The translations under genes and the position numbers were made by a program. A stretch of 42,187 bases of DNA from Billgrantia saliphila (GTDB lineage Bacteria > Pseudomonadota > Gammaproteobacteria > Pseudomonadales > Halomonadaceae), in assembly GCF_002930105.1 (NCBI RefSeq), contig NZ_PJRN01000025.1, positions 1-42,187 of the forward strand, in the 5' to 3' direction. The notes under the pieces are model-generated. The model searched no databases, was not told the origin of the DNA, and saw only the letters and a list, made by a program, of their open reading frames with translations. Shown in pieces: positions 15,124 through 23,754 of this stretch. Position 1 is the first letter of the stretch, and every line of letters begins with the position of its first letter.

Positions 15124-15753
15124 TCAAGCGCTCTTCCTGGAAACGATGAATACTGTCGCTTTTCCAGGTTGCCACTCCCGCTCAATGGAGAAGCCCGCCC
15201 CGATCAGCTTATCGACCAGGGCCTGCTTGCCGAAGCGATTCACATAGGGAGCGAGCCCCAGCATCTGCATCGGCGGAATCACTAGGCGCAACAGCAAGTT
15301 GATATCGCCGATCAGGACGGTGCTGGAAACGAACACGCCACCTGGCTTAAGCAAGCCTTGCACCCTGGCCAACGTCGCGTCCAGATCTTCGAGCAGGTGC
15401 AGGATATTGAGCCCCAGGACGGCATCGAAACTCGCCTCCGCCAGCTCCACCTCTTCCAAGGTGCCTCGTCGGAAGGAGATGTTCTCGATGGCGGCATCCC
15501 GTGCCTTCTGCTCGGCGATCTCCAGCATCTTGTCGGAGATATCGATAGCGACCATCTCCCTGACATGGGGGGCATGGAGGATTGCGGTACTCCCCGTACC
15601 GCAGCCGAACTCCAGCACGCTGCTATCCGGCCGCAGGTACTCCTGGGTGATGGCCAGCTTCTTCTGGTACGCGCTCTCGTTGCGAATGGGGCTCTTGGCA
15701 TAGCGCTCAGCACTCTTGTTCCAGAACGCTCTGGCGTTTTTCATCGATTCCAT
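15124..15753 (-). CDS. Class I SAM-dependent methyltransferase
   Basis: The 209-residue protein has the complete class I fold markers: motif I VLEFGCGTGSTAI, the acidic end of strand 2 in MVAIDISDKML, FDAVLGLNILHLL after strand 4, and LLKPGGVFVSSTV. The substrate is not evident; the C-terminal cap with LLLRLVIPPMQMLG suggests a hydrophobic small molecule. A second ATG lies at 15744. It starts six bases after the stop of a short DUF6622-like frame. Confidence 0.88.
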   Translation of the reverse strand: MESMKNARAFWNKSAERYAKSPIRNESAYQKKLAITQEYLRPDSSVLEFGCGTGSTAILHAPHVREMVAIDISDKMLEIAEQKARDAAIENISFRRGTLEEVELAEASFDAVLGLNILHLLEDLDATLARVQGLLKPGGVFVSSTVLIGDINLLLRLVIPPMQMLGLAPYVNRFGKQALVDKLIGAGFSIEREWQPGKATVFIVSRKSA

Positions 15754-15759
15754 CCTAGG

Positions 15760-16059
15760 TCAGCGAATCCGGAAACAGGAGAGCATCGGTCCATCACGAG
15801 ACGACTTGTCCAGCATGATGCGCTGGAAAGCACTCCCGTCGCACCGGTTCGGGGAGCCCGAGTGCACGCGCCGCTGGTAAAAGCGTTCCATCCACAAACC
15901 TGTCGTAACGACTGCCATGCGCTGCCCCGTTGAATTTAGCCTTCGATAGTTGTTAGCGCTTACGTGCGAAGTCTGTTGGAATCGGTAGCCAGTGACGTGC
16001 AGCACGATGAAGAGCAGGAATACCCAGCGCGGTGTGTTTCTTATTATCTCGATCAACAT
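15760..16059 (-). pseudogene. DUF6622-like membrane protein, N-terminal fragment with unrelated tail
   Basis: The first ~26 residues (MLIEIIRNTPRWVFLLFIVL) match the opening membrane helix of DUF6622-type proteins. After HVTGYRFQQ the frame has no membrane segments, unlike the rest of that family, so it reads as a truncated gene running into foreign sequence. The tail covers a possible decayed attC (about 15910-15960), with GCTAACAACTATCG and CAGTCGTTACGA on the - strand. An open frame of 99 residues remains and could be expressed. Identification rests on a short segment. Confidence 0.4.
15910..15960 (-). other. Possible decayed attC
   Basis: The - strand reads CGCTAACAACTATCG and, about 35 bases later, GGCAGTCGTTACGA. 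Outer arms TAACAACT and AGTCGTTA pair, but the inner arms match only about half their bases. It lies in the same orientation as the other attC sites. Confidence 0.3.
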
Positions 16060-16107
16060 GGCCGATTCCCTGGCGTCGATTTCGCCTCAGCATAGCGAAG
16101 CGAGCCC

Positions 16108-16138
16108 AACCCCTCCAGTCAGTGCTTACTAACCTGCC
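16108..16138 (-). repeat. GTAAGTAAGC-type intergenic motif, copy a
   Basis: On the - strand: GGCAGGTTAGTAAGCACTGA followed by CTGGAGGGGTT. It is nearly identical over about 28 bases to the copy at 23715-23745, which ends directly at a start codon. Here no gene starts next to it, and the first frame begins about 50 bases further on. Confidence 0.6.
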
Positions 16139-16337
16139 GCGGGCTGGATAGCGCCGCTTGGCTCAGGCTCGGAACACGAGAGGCCACCTGAGCGTCATGA
16201 TCGCAGCCCAAAACAGTAACCAGCCAATATTACCAAGCCGTGCTGCCCGATTAACAATTTGGGGACAATAAACGGATAGTCGCCCCTCGGCAGGGCCAGT
16301 ATCTTCTTACCGTCATCCATATACAGCCGAGGGCGCT

Positions 16338-16775
16338 ATGAAAACCAGCCAAGAAGAGTCGCTTTCTACAATGCAGATGCTCGAAAGAATGTTCCAGGCG
16401 GAGATGGCTTTTATGGAATCGGAGTCAAAAGACATTCGCCTATTAGCGGATGCTTTTCACCCCGATGTTGTCGTCCACGAGCCGACATCACTCCCGTACT
16501 CAGGCGACTGGATAGGTTTGGAAGGTATCGCCGGGTTGATGCAACGAATGAGCAGAGCATTCAGCAAGGTGGCAGTGGAGGATCTGAACCACGCCGGTTC
16601 CCCAGCCAAGCTGTACGTCTCATGCACTTTGCATATGACAGCCCGAGCGACCGGAATATCAGTCACACAGCCATTTTCACAGATATTGAGATTTGAGAAC
16701 GGATTACTGGTTGAAGGCACGCCCTTCTATTTCGATACAGCGGAAATCGACGCCATTTTGAATCAGCGTCCTTGA
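16338..16775 (+). CDS. Nuclear transport factor 2 / SnoaL-like protein
   Basis: The 145-residue single-domain protein has the NTF2-like pattern: helical start, LLADAFHPDVVVHEPTSLPY with the His/Asp region of SnoaL-like pockets, GLEGIAGLMQRM, and the strand pair around SQILRFENGLLVEG. Small SnoaL-like proteins may be cyclases, isomerases or binding proteins; no function can be fixed. It is the only + strand gene among many - strand neighbours and is convergent with the MFS gene. Confidence 0.8.
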   Translation: MKTSQEESLSTMQMLERMFQAEMAFMESESKDIRLLADAFHPDVVVHEPTSLPYSGDWIGLEGIAGLMQRMSRAFSKVAVEDLNHAGSPAKLYVSCTLHMTARATGISVTQPFSQILRFENGLLVEGTPFYFDTAEIDAILNQRP

Positions 16776-16783
16776 GAGTGGAA

Positions 16784-16806
16784 GTCTGTGCTTACTTACT
16801 TGGTGC
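16784..16806 (-). repeat. GTAAGTAAGC-type intergenic motif, copy d
   Basis: Reads CACCAAGTAAGTAAGCACAG on the - strand, four bases after the stop of the MFS gene. It differs from the other copies at the GAC end. Confidence 0.5.
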
Positions 16807-16809
16807 ACG

Positions 16810-17988
16810 CTACTGGAGCGTCCGGTGGCTAAAGATTCTTCCGCGCTGGAGAATGCCGAGCGTCACGGCTACACCGCAAAGTAGCGCCAAGCCAAAGATC
16901 CCCAGCGCAGCGGCGTGTCCGAAAGCATCGACCAGGATTCCTGTCGTGATAACGGGAATGCTGAAGCCGAGGTAAGCCATCAGGAAGTAGCCGGCGCTCG
17001 CTCGCGAGGGGTGCTCCGCCGCCAAGTCGAGTACGCCACTCAGCCCACCCAGGTAGATAAAACCATAACAGGCGCTACTTGCCGCGACGGTACCCAGCAG
17101 TACGGCCAGCAGATCGCCCTGCAAGGCGCCCCAGGCGATCAAAGCGTATGCCAAAGGCAAGATGATCAGACCCACTTGAGTGGCCATCTGCGGTGCCAGC
17201 TTCCTTGCCCATGGCTGGAAGAGCACGCCACAGCTGCAGACACCGAAAGTGGCGAAGCCGGCCCAGCCCGATAGGCCATGCTGGGCCAGGGTGGAAGGCA
17301 GAATCGCGATGACCAGCCCTACGGTTGCCCATGCCAACATAATGGCGAGCCCATAGCCGAGGGCTCCGGGGGGAAAGGTTGGCAAACGCAACATCTCGGC
17401 CCCAGCCCGCCGTGGGCAATCGTCCTTGAGTGTCAGCACCAGCAGAAGGGCCAACGTAGCGGCTACTAGATAGAGCCACAGGCTAGGTGGCGTCAGGCTC
17501 GGCGTGTGAAGCACGAACAAGCTGGTGAGGGCCGCACCGAGCCCGAATCCCAGCGCCGTACTGGCCGTCACCCAGTTGGCCGGAGCCCGACTATCCTTTC
17601 CCTCGAACAGCATGGCCATGTAGGCGGGTGCCACTGCCGATGTCAGCGCTGTGCCGATACCCATCATGAAGCGGGCGATACCCAGGGTAACCAACCCAGG
17701 CATAGCGAGCGTCAATACCGTGGCAGCCAGGCACAGCATCAGCGCGGCATTTATCAAGGGCTTACGCCCTACCCGCTCGGCAAGCCCATTGAGCCCCAGC
17801 AGCACTGGCAGGATGCCGACTACATAGCAGGCAAAGGCCACGGTCGTGGCCCCCGCGCCAGCACCGCTACGCGCTGCCAAGGCATCGTAAAGGGGCGCTT
17901 GCAGATTGACCGCCGTAGTAATCATGCAGAGTGCGAAGGCGAGTCGAATGGGTTGGGTTCGGCGCATGGACAAGGGCTCGTGATACAT
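16810..17988 (-). CDS. MFS transporter
   Basis: The inner-membrane transporter of about 392 residues has 12 predicted helices. The loop 2-3 motif GLAERVGRKPLINAA matches the MFS GxLaDrxGrk signature, and FMMGIGTALTSAVAPAYMAM resembles a motif C-type helix. It is probably an efflux pump; substrate unknown. The start is uncertain: 17988 and 17967 are both possible, and a longer frame from 18048 has a polar, non-membrane leader. It is divergent from a MocR-type regulator at 18127, and the shared gap carries inverted repeats, so the regulator probably controls it. Confidence 0.9.
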   Translation of the reverse strand: MYHEPLSMRRTQPIRLAFALCMITTAVNLQAPLYDALAARSGAGAGATTVAFACYVVGILPVLLGLNGLAERVGRKPLINAALMLCLAATVLTLAMPGLVTLGIARFMMGIGTALTSAVAPAYMAMLFEGKDSRAPANWVTASTALGFGLGAALTSLFVLHTPSLTPPSLWLYLVAATLALLLVLTLKDDCPRRAGAEMLRLPTFPPGALGYGLAIMLAWATVGLVIAILPSTLAQHGLSGWAGFATFGVCSCGVLFQPWARKLAPQMATQVGLIILPLAYALIAWGALQGDLLAVLLGTVAASSACYGFIYLGGLSGVLDLAAEHPSRASAGYFLMAYLGFSIPVITTGILVDAFGHAAALGIFGLALLCGVAVTLGILQRGRIFSHRTLQ

Positions 17989-18057
17989 GTGTAAAAAGTG
18001 CGGGCTTCGAGGTCGTCCGCGTGAAAGACAATTGCATCTTCGGGACACGCATGGAAA

Positions 18058-18125
18058 GGTACGATCTCGCTGCTTTTCGAGAAGCTGTTCCAGGATTTTC
18101 TTGTACGGTTACCGTAGGGCGTACC
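18058..18125. promoter_or_regulatory. Candidate operator region between the MFS and MocR genes
   Basis: TACGGT-T-ACCGTA (18104-18116) is a perfect short palindrome. GGTACG (18058-18063) and CGTACC (18120-18125) form a wider inverted pair around it, next to the MocR start. Such arms fit binding by a dimeric GntR/MocR protein; this is inference. Confidence 0.45.
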
Positions 18126-18126
18126 G

Positions 18127-19587
18127 ATGACGAAGTTGGAATTGGACAAACAGTCGAGCAAGCCCCTTGTAGAACAGCTGGTCGAAAGCTTGACGGGATG
18201 GATCGGACGCAACGGCGGCGGTGGAGGAAGCCGCTTACCTTCGATAAGACGCTTGGCCGCGGAGCATGGCATCAGTCGAAATGTCGTCATCGAAGCTTAT
18301 GAACGTCTGGTGGCGCATGGGCTGGTACGTTCAAGGCCGGGATCGGGGTTTTATGTAGCAGCTACGGCGCCGACGGCCCTGGCCAAGATGGATTCGGCAC
18401 CGAGCCAACTGGAAGATTTCACGAACGATATGTGGAATCTCTTCCAGGCTGACGAAGGTCACCTGAAACTTGGCTGCGGCTGGTTACCCAACCACTGGCG
18501 TGAAGGCGATGATCTCACCTATGCCATTCGTCAAGTGGCGCGACAAAGCCGCTCGGGTATCTTCGATTACAGTACGCCACTGGGCCCGCTGGATCTGCGC
18601 GGCTTGATCCAGGAGCGCGTACGGCTGTTGGGCATCGGGGCCGACGCCAATCAAATATTAATGACAGGCGGTGGTAGCCACTCGCTGGATCTTCTGGTGC
18701 GTTTTCTACTAGAACCCGGCGATGTGGTATTCGTCGAATCGCCGGGTTATTACAATCTCATCGGCTTACTACGCTTGCAGCGTATTCATGTCATCGGCGT
18801 GCCACGTCTGGCCAATGGCCCCAATATCGAGCGCATGGAAGCATTGCTGACCCAGCACAAGCCGAAGCTGTTTTTCATCAATAGCGTATACCATAACCCC
18901 ACAGGCTCTACTCTGGCGCCTGCCATCGCCCACCGCATCCTGCAACTGGCCGAAGCCCATGATTTTCAGATCATGGAAGACGACATTTACGCCGATTTCC
19001 AGCAGGAACCCAGCACCCGCCTTGCAGCATTGGATGGCCTGGATCGGGTCATTTATCTGGGCAGTTTTTCCAAAAGCCTTTCCTCATCGTTGCGAGTCGG
19101 CTTCATCATTGCCAAGCAGCCTCTGCTCAAGCCTCTTGTCGATATCAAGATGCTGACCAGCATTTCCGCCTCACGCTTTGCCGAACAGGTCGTAACTACC
19201 ATGCTCCAGAACGGCAGCTACAGAAAATTGACGGAACGCCTCAGGACCAAACTCTCGGAGCAGATGGCCGCGGCAATCACCATGTTGAAGCGCGCCGGCT
19301 GGGAGATCTTTGTCGAGCCGGCAGGCGGTATGTTCGTCTGGGCACGCCACCCATCAGCCGCCTCCTCGGCCCAGCTCGTCCACCAAGCCCGCCGAATGGG
19401 CATTACGCTGTCGCCAGGGCACTTGTTCCTGCCTGAGGATGGTGACTCACCCTGGATCCGGCTCAATGTGGCCCACATGAATGATGCAAGAGCACGGTCG
19501 TTCATCGGTGAGCCTGTCGGGGGGCGGCCTGCGCCGCCCTGTCCTTCGAAACTTTCTTCCTTGCCTTCATCCTGGCGGCCCGCATGA
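18127..19587 (+). CDS. MocR-type (GntR wHTH-aminotransferase) transcriptional regulator
   Basis: The 486-residue fusion has an N-terminal GntR winged helix (SRLPSIRRLAAEHGISRNVV, then YERLVAHGLV and RPGSGFYV) and a class I aminotransferase-like domain. That domain contains MTGGGSHSLDLL, the NPTG stretch (YHNPTGSTL), EDDIYADF and SFSKSLSSSLRVGF, with the PLP Lys in SFSK. Such regulators use PLP as an effector-sensing cofactor. It is divergent from the MFS gene and probably regulates it. The C-terminus extends about 25 residues past the usual end (NVAHMNDARARSFI) through Pro/Ser-rich sequence, and this coding stretch contains a terminator-like hairpin (19522-19539). A TGA one frame away at 19509 suggests that an original stop was lost by a small indel. 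Confidence 0.92.
   Translation: MTKLELDKQSSKPLVEQLVESLTGWIGRNGGGGGSRLPSIRRLAAEHGISRNVVIEAYERLVAHGLVRSRPGSGFYVAATAPTALAKMDSAPSQLEDFTNDMWNLFQADEGHLKLGCGWLPNHWREGDDLTYAIRQVARQSRSGIFDYSTPLGPLDLRGLIQERVRLLGIGADANQILMTGGGSHSLDLLVRFLLEPGDVVFVESPGYYNLIGLLRLQRIHVIGVPRLANGPNIERMEALLTQHKPKLFFINSVYHNPTGSTLAPAIAHRILQLAEAHDFQIMEDDIYADFQQEPSTRLAALDGLDRVIYLGSFSKSLSSSLRVGFIIAKQPLLKPLVDIKMLTSISASRFAEQVVTTMLQNGSYRKLTERLRTKLSEQMAAAITMLKRAGWEIFVEPAGGMFVWARHPSAASSAQLVHQARRMGITLSPGHLFLPEDGDSPWIRLNVAHMNDARARSFIGEPVGGRPAPPCPSKLSSLPSSWRPA
19522..19539 (+). terminator. GC hairpin inside the extended 3' end of the MocR gene
   Basis: GGGCGGC and GCCGCCC form a 7-bp perfect stem with a CTGC loop between the MocR gene and the convergent RTX gene. 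No T-run follows, so it may be a weak terminator or the remains of one. Confidence 0.4.
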
Positions 19588-19630
19588 AGGCTCTCCGGGC
19601 GGTACGGGTCAGATTCTGCATGGCGCTTCT

Positions 19631-22600
19631 TCAGCTCTGAAAAACGACATCGCTCTGCTCGAGCGAATTTACGCCCAGCACGGCAAGCTGCAGGTCGACG
19701 ACGCCGTCGCCGTTGACGTCCGCTTGCAGGTGACTACCGGAGGTACGTAGCTCGCCGCCATTACCGCTGAAGCCTTCGTCGCCCAGCCAAGCGAACTCCT
19801 GCAGGCCATCCAGTTCGCTATTGGCATCGATAGCGGAGAGATCGATCCGGTCGTCCTCGAGGCGGTTGAAATCTAGCAAGGTGTCCTGGCGCTGCGGCGT
19901 CGAATCCCTCGTGGAGTGGTACGCGAAGGTGTCGGCGCCCGTCCCGCCGGTCAGCGTATCGGCGCCGCTGCCGCCCACCAGGCGGTCGTTGCCCGTGCCG
20001 CCGGTGAGGTAGTCGTCGCCGCGCAGGCCGTTCAGGGTGTCGTCACCGTCGGTGCCGGTCAGGGTGCTGCCGGGTTCGCCTGTGACGGGGTTGCCGTCGC
20101 TATCCACCACTTGCTCGATCTCCGATGGGTCGAGCTTGGCCGGCTCGGCCTGGCCTTCTACCACGAGATCGTCCGGCAGGTGCTGCTGGTCGTCATAGAC
20201 ACGGTAGCTGAAGCGCCACACCTCGCCGGGCTGGAGCACGGTGGCATCGTCATTGGAGACGCGGTAGCGCTCGCCGTCCCGCTCCAGCACGCCGTTCCAC
20301 AGCGTGTCGATGTCGGCAGGCAGCGCGAAATCGACGGTGGGATCGGCGATGGCATCGGTAGATGTGTTCTCGACCAGAACCTCCGTGGTATAGCCGCCCG
20401 ACCACTCACTGATGATGTTGCTGGTCACTGCGGTCGGCTCGTTCGCCGGCACTTGCGGCGTGCCCTCCACCACGGCATCCGCCGGCAGCGCCTGGCTGGT
20501 GTCATAGGCCTTGTAGGAAAAGCGCCAGCTCTCGCCGGGCTGCAGTGTGGTCGGGTTGTCGTCGGTGACGGTGTAGCGATTGCCGTCGCGTGTCGCTGTG
20601 CCGTTCCATAGCGTGTCGATCTCGCCCGGCAGGTCGAAGCTGACCGAAGGATTATCGATGGCCAGGTTGGATGTGTTCTCGACGATCACCTCGGCGGTGT
20701 AGCCGTTAGACCAGGTACTGGTGAGGTTGCTGGTGATACTGGTCTGAGTTCCGAGTTCGGACTCGCTCTCGCTGCCGGCGACGAGCTGATCCATGTCCAC
20801 CTCGAGTTCGTGCCCGTCGAGGCGCAGCCCCTGGGGCAGGTGGCTCTCGGGTGCATAGGCCTTGAAGGAGAAGCGCTGGGTCTCGCCCGGCGTCAGCGTA
20901 TCGTCGCCGGCCAGCGCCAGGGAGTAAGTGTCGCCCTCCCGCGCGAGCAGGTTTGCCCCATAGAACTGGGTGATCTCGGCGGGCAGTTCGAAGTCGATGC
21001 GCGGGTCCTCGATGTTCGAGTCGGTTTCGTTGGTGATCTCGACGGCCATCACGTAGCCGCTCGCCCAGCGGCTGACGCTCTCGAAGCGAACCGCTGCGGC
21101 GACGTCGTCCGCCGGCGGTTCGTCCGGCGCTTCCGGCGGCGCCTCGTCGTCGGGAAAACGAATGATATCGTCGGCGAGGATTTCATCGGCGGTGGGTATC
21201 TCCGGCGCCGCTCCGGTCATGACTGTGCGCGATTCGACGTCAAGCACAGTGCCGTCGGCGAACACTGCACGCTCGACGTCGAGCAGTAGGTCATCGTCGC
21301 CCCAGCCATCCAGGAACAGGCCGCCGCCCGGCATGGGCTGCAGGCCGTAGGTCGCGTAGTCGCCCATCAACAGCGCCGTGTCGTTGCCTGGCCCGCCCTC
21401 TAGCCGGTCGTTGCCCGGGCCGCCGCGCAGTATGTCGTCGTCGGCGCCGCCGAGCAGGGTGTCGTGGCCCCTGGCCCCGTCCAGGTAGACCCCATCGTCG
21501 GAGCCCGGTACCACGTCGTTGCGCCGAGACCCGACCACGTAGTCGAACATTACCTGGTTGGCGGTGGGATCGGTCGGCGCACCGAAGCTCTCCCCGCCCT
21601 GGTTGATCCACAGCGTGGGCGAGAGGTTGTCGGTCGCCGGGTCGCGCTCGGATTGTGAAACGCGCACCGTGTTGTCATGATCCTGGCCGCCGTGGAAGTT
21701 GATGTCGCGATCGGTGAACTCGACGTGGATGTCGTTGCCCACGGAAGAGCGCCAGGAGGCGAATAGCACGCTGTGGCGCATGCCGCTGTCGTTGAGGTCG
21801 GTGAAGGTGCCGTCGTAGCTTTCGAACAGCTCGTAGGCATAGCCATTGCCGCCGCTACCCTTGTTGAAGGCACCCTCGGCATGGAGGTTCTCGGCCTGAA
21901 TGTCGACGGAGCGATTGGCGACGAAAGCGACCGAGGGTCCGTCATTCACCTCGACGTCGGCGACACGCGCCCCGACCGTGCCGTTGAACTCGACGGCGTG
22001 ATAGCCCAGGTGCGACGACAGCGTGTTGTTGAAGGAGCCCGAATCGGGCGTGCCGAGCTGATAGCCGATGGAGACGCCCTCCAGAGCGACATTCTCCAAG
22101 GCATCGACGCGCTGGATCCTGGCCTCGCCGCCTTTGAAATCGAAGTGCACGCCCCGGTCGAGGGTGACCGTACTGCCGTCGCGCTCGACGACTCGCGCCA
22201 TGCTGGTGCGCAGCGGCGCGTACTGGCTCCCTTGCCAGGAGGTGTTGCCGATCTCGTCGAAGTACTCGGCATCGTTGTCCTGCCAGATGCGCACCATGTC
22301 GCCGGTGGCCAGGCCATGGCCGCTCTCAAGGGACAGCGTGTCGTTGCCCTCCGCGGCATCTGCCTGCAGCCGGCCGGCGCTGGCCGTGCCCCTCCCCTCG
22401 AACAGCAGGCCATGAGCGTTGTCGCGCTCCAGCGCCGTGTCGCTGAAGGTGATGGTCGTCTTGCCGCTGCCGGCACCGATCAGCGAGATATCCGAGCGTG
22501 TGACGCTCACTGAGTCGTCGAAGACGTACTCGCCCTCGGTCAGGCGCACGGTGGCCCCCTTCGGGGCACCATTGAGCAGGGTTTCCAGCTCCTCCGCGGA

Positions 22601-22987
22601 GACGCCGGGCTCGACCTTGGCCACACCGTCGACGAACGCCTCGTCGACGCTGTCGGGCTCGCCGACGTCAGGCGATTCGACGATCACCGGCTGATCGTTG
22701 ACGCTGAAGCGGGTCGGCATCTGCGAACTGCCGTCGACGTTCTTGACCTTGAAGCTGACCGTTTGCCCCGGCGCGATGTCGTTGTCTGCGTCATCGTCCA
22801 TGATCTCGTAGCGCTGGCCTTCGTGAGCGCTCATACGGCCGCCCCAGACATCCGTCACCGAGCCCGGCAGGTCGAACCCCACCCGATAATCGTCGATGGG
22901 CAGCGTACCCTCGTTGGTAACCGCAACTTCAAAGACAAAACCTGAGTCCCACTGACTCGTGACTTGGTAAGCAATACGCGCTGACAT
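19631..22987 (-). CDS. Large secreted RTX protein with beta-helix domain and four CBM2-like modules
   Basis: This 1118-residue acidic protein was probably exported by a type I system. Order counted from the ATG at 22987: CBM2-like module (about 2-102, IAYQVTSQWDSGFVFEV); pectate-lyase-like right-handed beta-helix (about 143-490); short RTX block (506-538, GGPGNDRLEGG); linker rich in Asp/Pro; CBM2-like modules at about 629-728, 750-843 and 853-948, each with a W-xxG-Y/F motif and a closing PGE..RFS(Y/F)(K/R); second RTX block (977-1020, GGTGNDRLVGG); and a C-terminal DFNRLEDDRIDL-type end typical of T1SS substrates. The beta-helix could be a polysaccharide lyase or C5-epimerase; no catalytic set is assigned. 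No Sec signal is present, in keeping with type I export. The start at 22987 follows AGGGAG; a longer frame begins only with TTG. No T1SS genes are in the window. Confidence 0.9.
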   Translation of the reverse strand: MSARIAYQVTSQWDSGFVFEVAVTNEGTLPIDDYRVGFDLPGSVTDVWGGRMSAHEGQRYEIMDDDADNDIAPGQTVSFKVKNVDGSSQMPTRFSVNDQPVIVESPDVGEPDSVDEAFVDGVAKVEPGVSAEELETLLNGAPKGATVRLTEGEYVFDDSVSVTRSDISLIGAGSGKTTITFSDTALERDNAHGLLFEGRGTASAGRLQADAAEGNDTLSLESGHGLATGDMVRIWQDNDAEYFDEIGNTSWQGSQYAPLRTSMARVVERDGSTVTLDRGVHFDFKGGEARIQRVDALENVALEGVSIGYQLGTPDSGSFNNTLSSHLGYHAVEFNGTVGARVADVEVNDGPSVAFVANRSVDIQAENLHAEGAFNKGSGGNGYAYELFESYDGTFTDLNDSGMRHSVLFASWRSSVGNDIHVEFTDRDINFHGGQDHDNTVRVSQSERDPATDNLSPTLWINQGGESFGAPTDPTANQVMFDYVVGSRRNDVVPGSDDGVYLDGARGHDTLLGGADDDILRGGPGNDRLEGGPGNDTALLMGDYATYGLQPMPGGGLFLDGWGDDDLLLDVERAVFADGTVLDVESRTVMTGAAPEIPTADEILADDIIRFPDDEAPPEAPDEPPADDVAAAVRFESVSRWASGYVMAVEITNETDSNIEDPRIDFELPAEITQFYGANLLAREGDTYSLALAGDDTLTPGETQRFSFKAYAPESHLPQGLRLDGHELEVDMDQLVAGSESESELGTQTSITSNLTSTWSNGYTAEVIVENTSNLAIDNPSVSFDLPGEIDTLWNGTATRDGNRYTVTDDNPTTLQPGESWRFSYKAYDTSQALPADAVVEGTPQVPANEPTAVTSNIISEWSGGYTTEVLVENTSTDAIADPTVDFALPADIDTLWNGVLERDGERYRVSNDDATVLQPGEVWRFSYRVYDDQQHLPDDLVVEGQAEPAKLDPSEIEQVVDSDGNPVTGEPGSTLTGTDGDDTLNGLRGDDYLTGGTGNDRLVGGSGADTLTGGTGADTFAYHSTRDSTPQRQDTLLDFNRLEDDRIDLSAIDANSELDGLQEFAWLGDEGFSGNGGELRTSGSHLQADVNGDGVVDLQLAVLGVNSLEQSDVVFQS

Positions 22988-23156
22988 GGACACGCTCCCT
23001 GTGCGCAAGGATGAGCTCTAATGTAGAAGTACTAGATGTACTCATACTCCAGGCTAGACACGGAACAAAGCCCCTCGCAAGCGAGACGAGACGGCTAAAG
23101 AAAAGCCAAGTAGGAGGGCGAGCAAGAGGAGCCTGGATCAGACGCTCGGCGGCCGG

Positions 23157-23714
23157 TTAACGGTTTCCCGGTATTTGGTAGCGCAGCTCCGCGAAGCCCG
23201 TCCCCACTTGGCGGACGGAGACCAGCTCCAGCGGCGGGTTGGTGATGCGGCGTGGAAACAGCGGCTTGCCGTTGCCCAGGGTGACCGAGCCCACTTGCAC
23301 GAGGATTTCATCCAGCAAGCCAGTGTCATGGAATTGGCCCGCCAGATCGCCACCGCCCACGACCCAGATATTCTTTCCGCCTGCCGCTCTCGCCATCTCG
23401 GCATGGGCGGGTTTGACGTCTCCTTGCACGAAGCGGATGTCCGCGCCTTCGATGCCCGGCAGCTTACGGGTCGAAAAGACCCAGGTGGGCTGTGTGTACG
23501 GCCATGCCGAGCCAGTTTCCTCGGCGACTTTCTCCAAATGGCGCAGCATCCACTCATAGGTAGTGGAGCCCATGGCCAGCGCCCCGACCTCCGCAAAGAA
23601 GGCGGAATAGCTCGTATCGTTGATGTCCCCCAGCGGGAAGAGCCAGTCCAGGGAATCGTCTTCGGTGGCGATGAATCCATCTAGGCTCGTGGCAGTGTAG
23701 TACTGCGTTTTCAT
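23157..23714 (-). CDS. Dihydrofolate reductase family protein (RibD C-terminal-like)
   Basis: The 185-residue protein belongs to the RibD_C/DHFR-like group: YTATSLDGFIATEDDSLDWL at the start, ALAMGSTTYEWML, VFSTRKLP and VVGGGDLAGQFHDTGLLDE. These bind NADPH and reduce small heterocycles; the substrate is unknown. The ATG at 23714 has a strong GGAGGGG five bases before it, and this ribosome site is part of the recurrent GTAAGTAAGC motif block. Confidence 0.88.
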   Translation of the reverse strand: MKTQYYTATSLDGFIATEDDSLDWLFPLGDINDTSYSAFFAEVGALAMGSTTYEWMLRHLEKVAEETGSAWPYTQPTWVFSTRKLPGIEGADIRFVQGDVKPAHAEMARAAGGKNIWVVGGGDLAGQFHDTGLLDEILVQVGSVTLGNGKPLFPRRITNPPLELVSVRQVGTGFAELRYQIPGNR

Positions 23715-23745
23715 AACCCCTCCAGTCAGCGCTTACTTACCTACC
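23715..23745 (-). promoter_or_regulatory. GTAAGTAAGC-type motif, copy b, fused to the ribosome site of the RibD-like gene
   Basis: The - strand reads TAGGTAAGTAAGCGCTGACT and then GGAGGGGTT directly before ATG 23714. It starts about ten bases after the stop of the gene upstream. The GTAAGTAAGCGCTGAC part looks like a regulator half-site pair around AGCGCT. Confidence 0.55.
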
Positions 23746-23754
23746 ATGCCATGC

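Noticed and set aside
19916..22513. Several + strand frames of 150-250 codons opposite the RTX gene
   Set aside because: Val/Gly-rich shadows of the repetitive RTX/CBM2 coding sequence; no ribosome site or family features.
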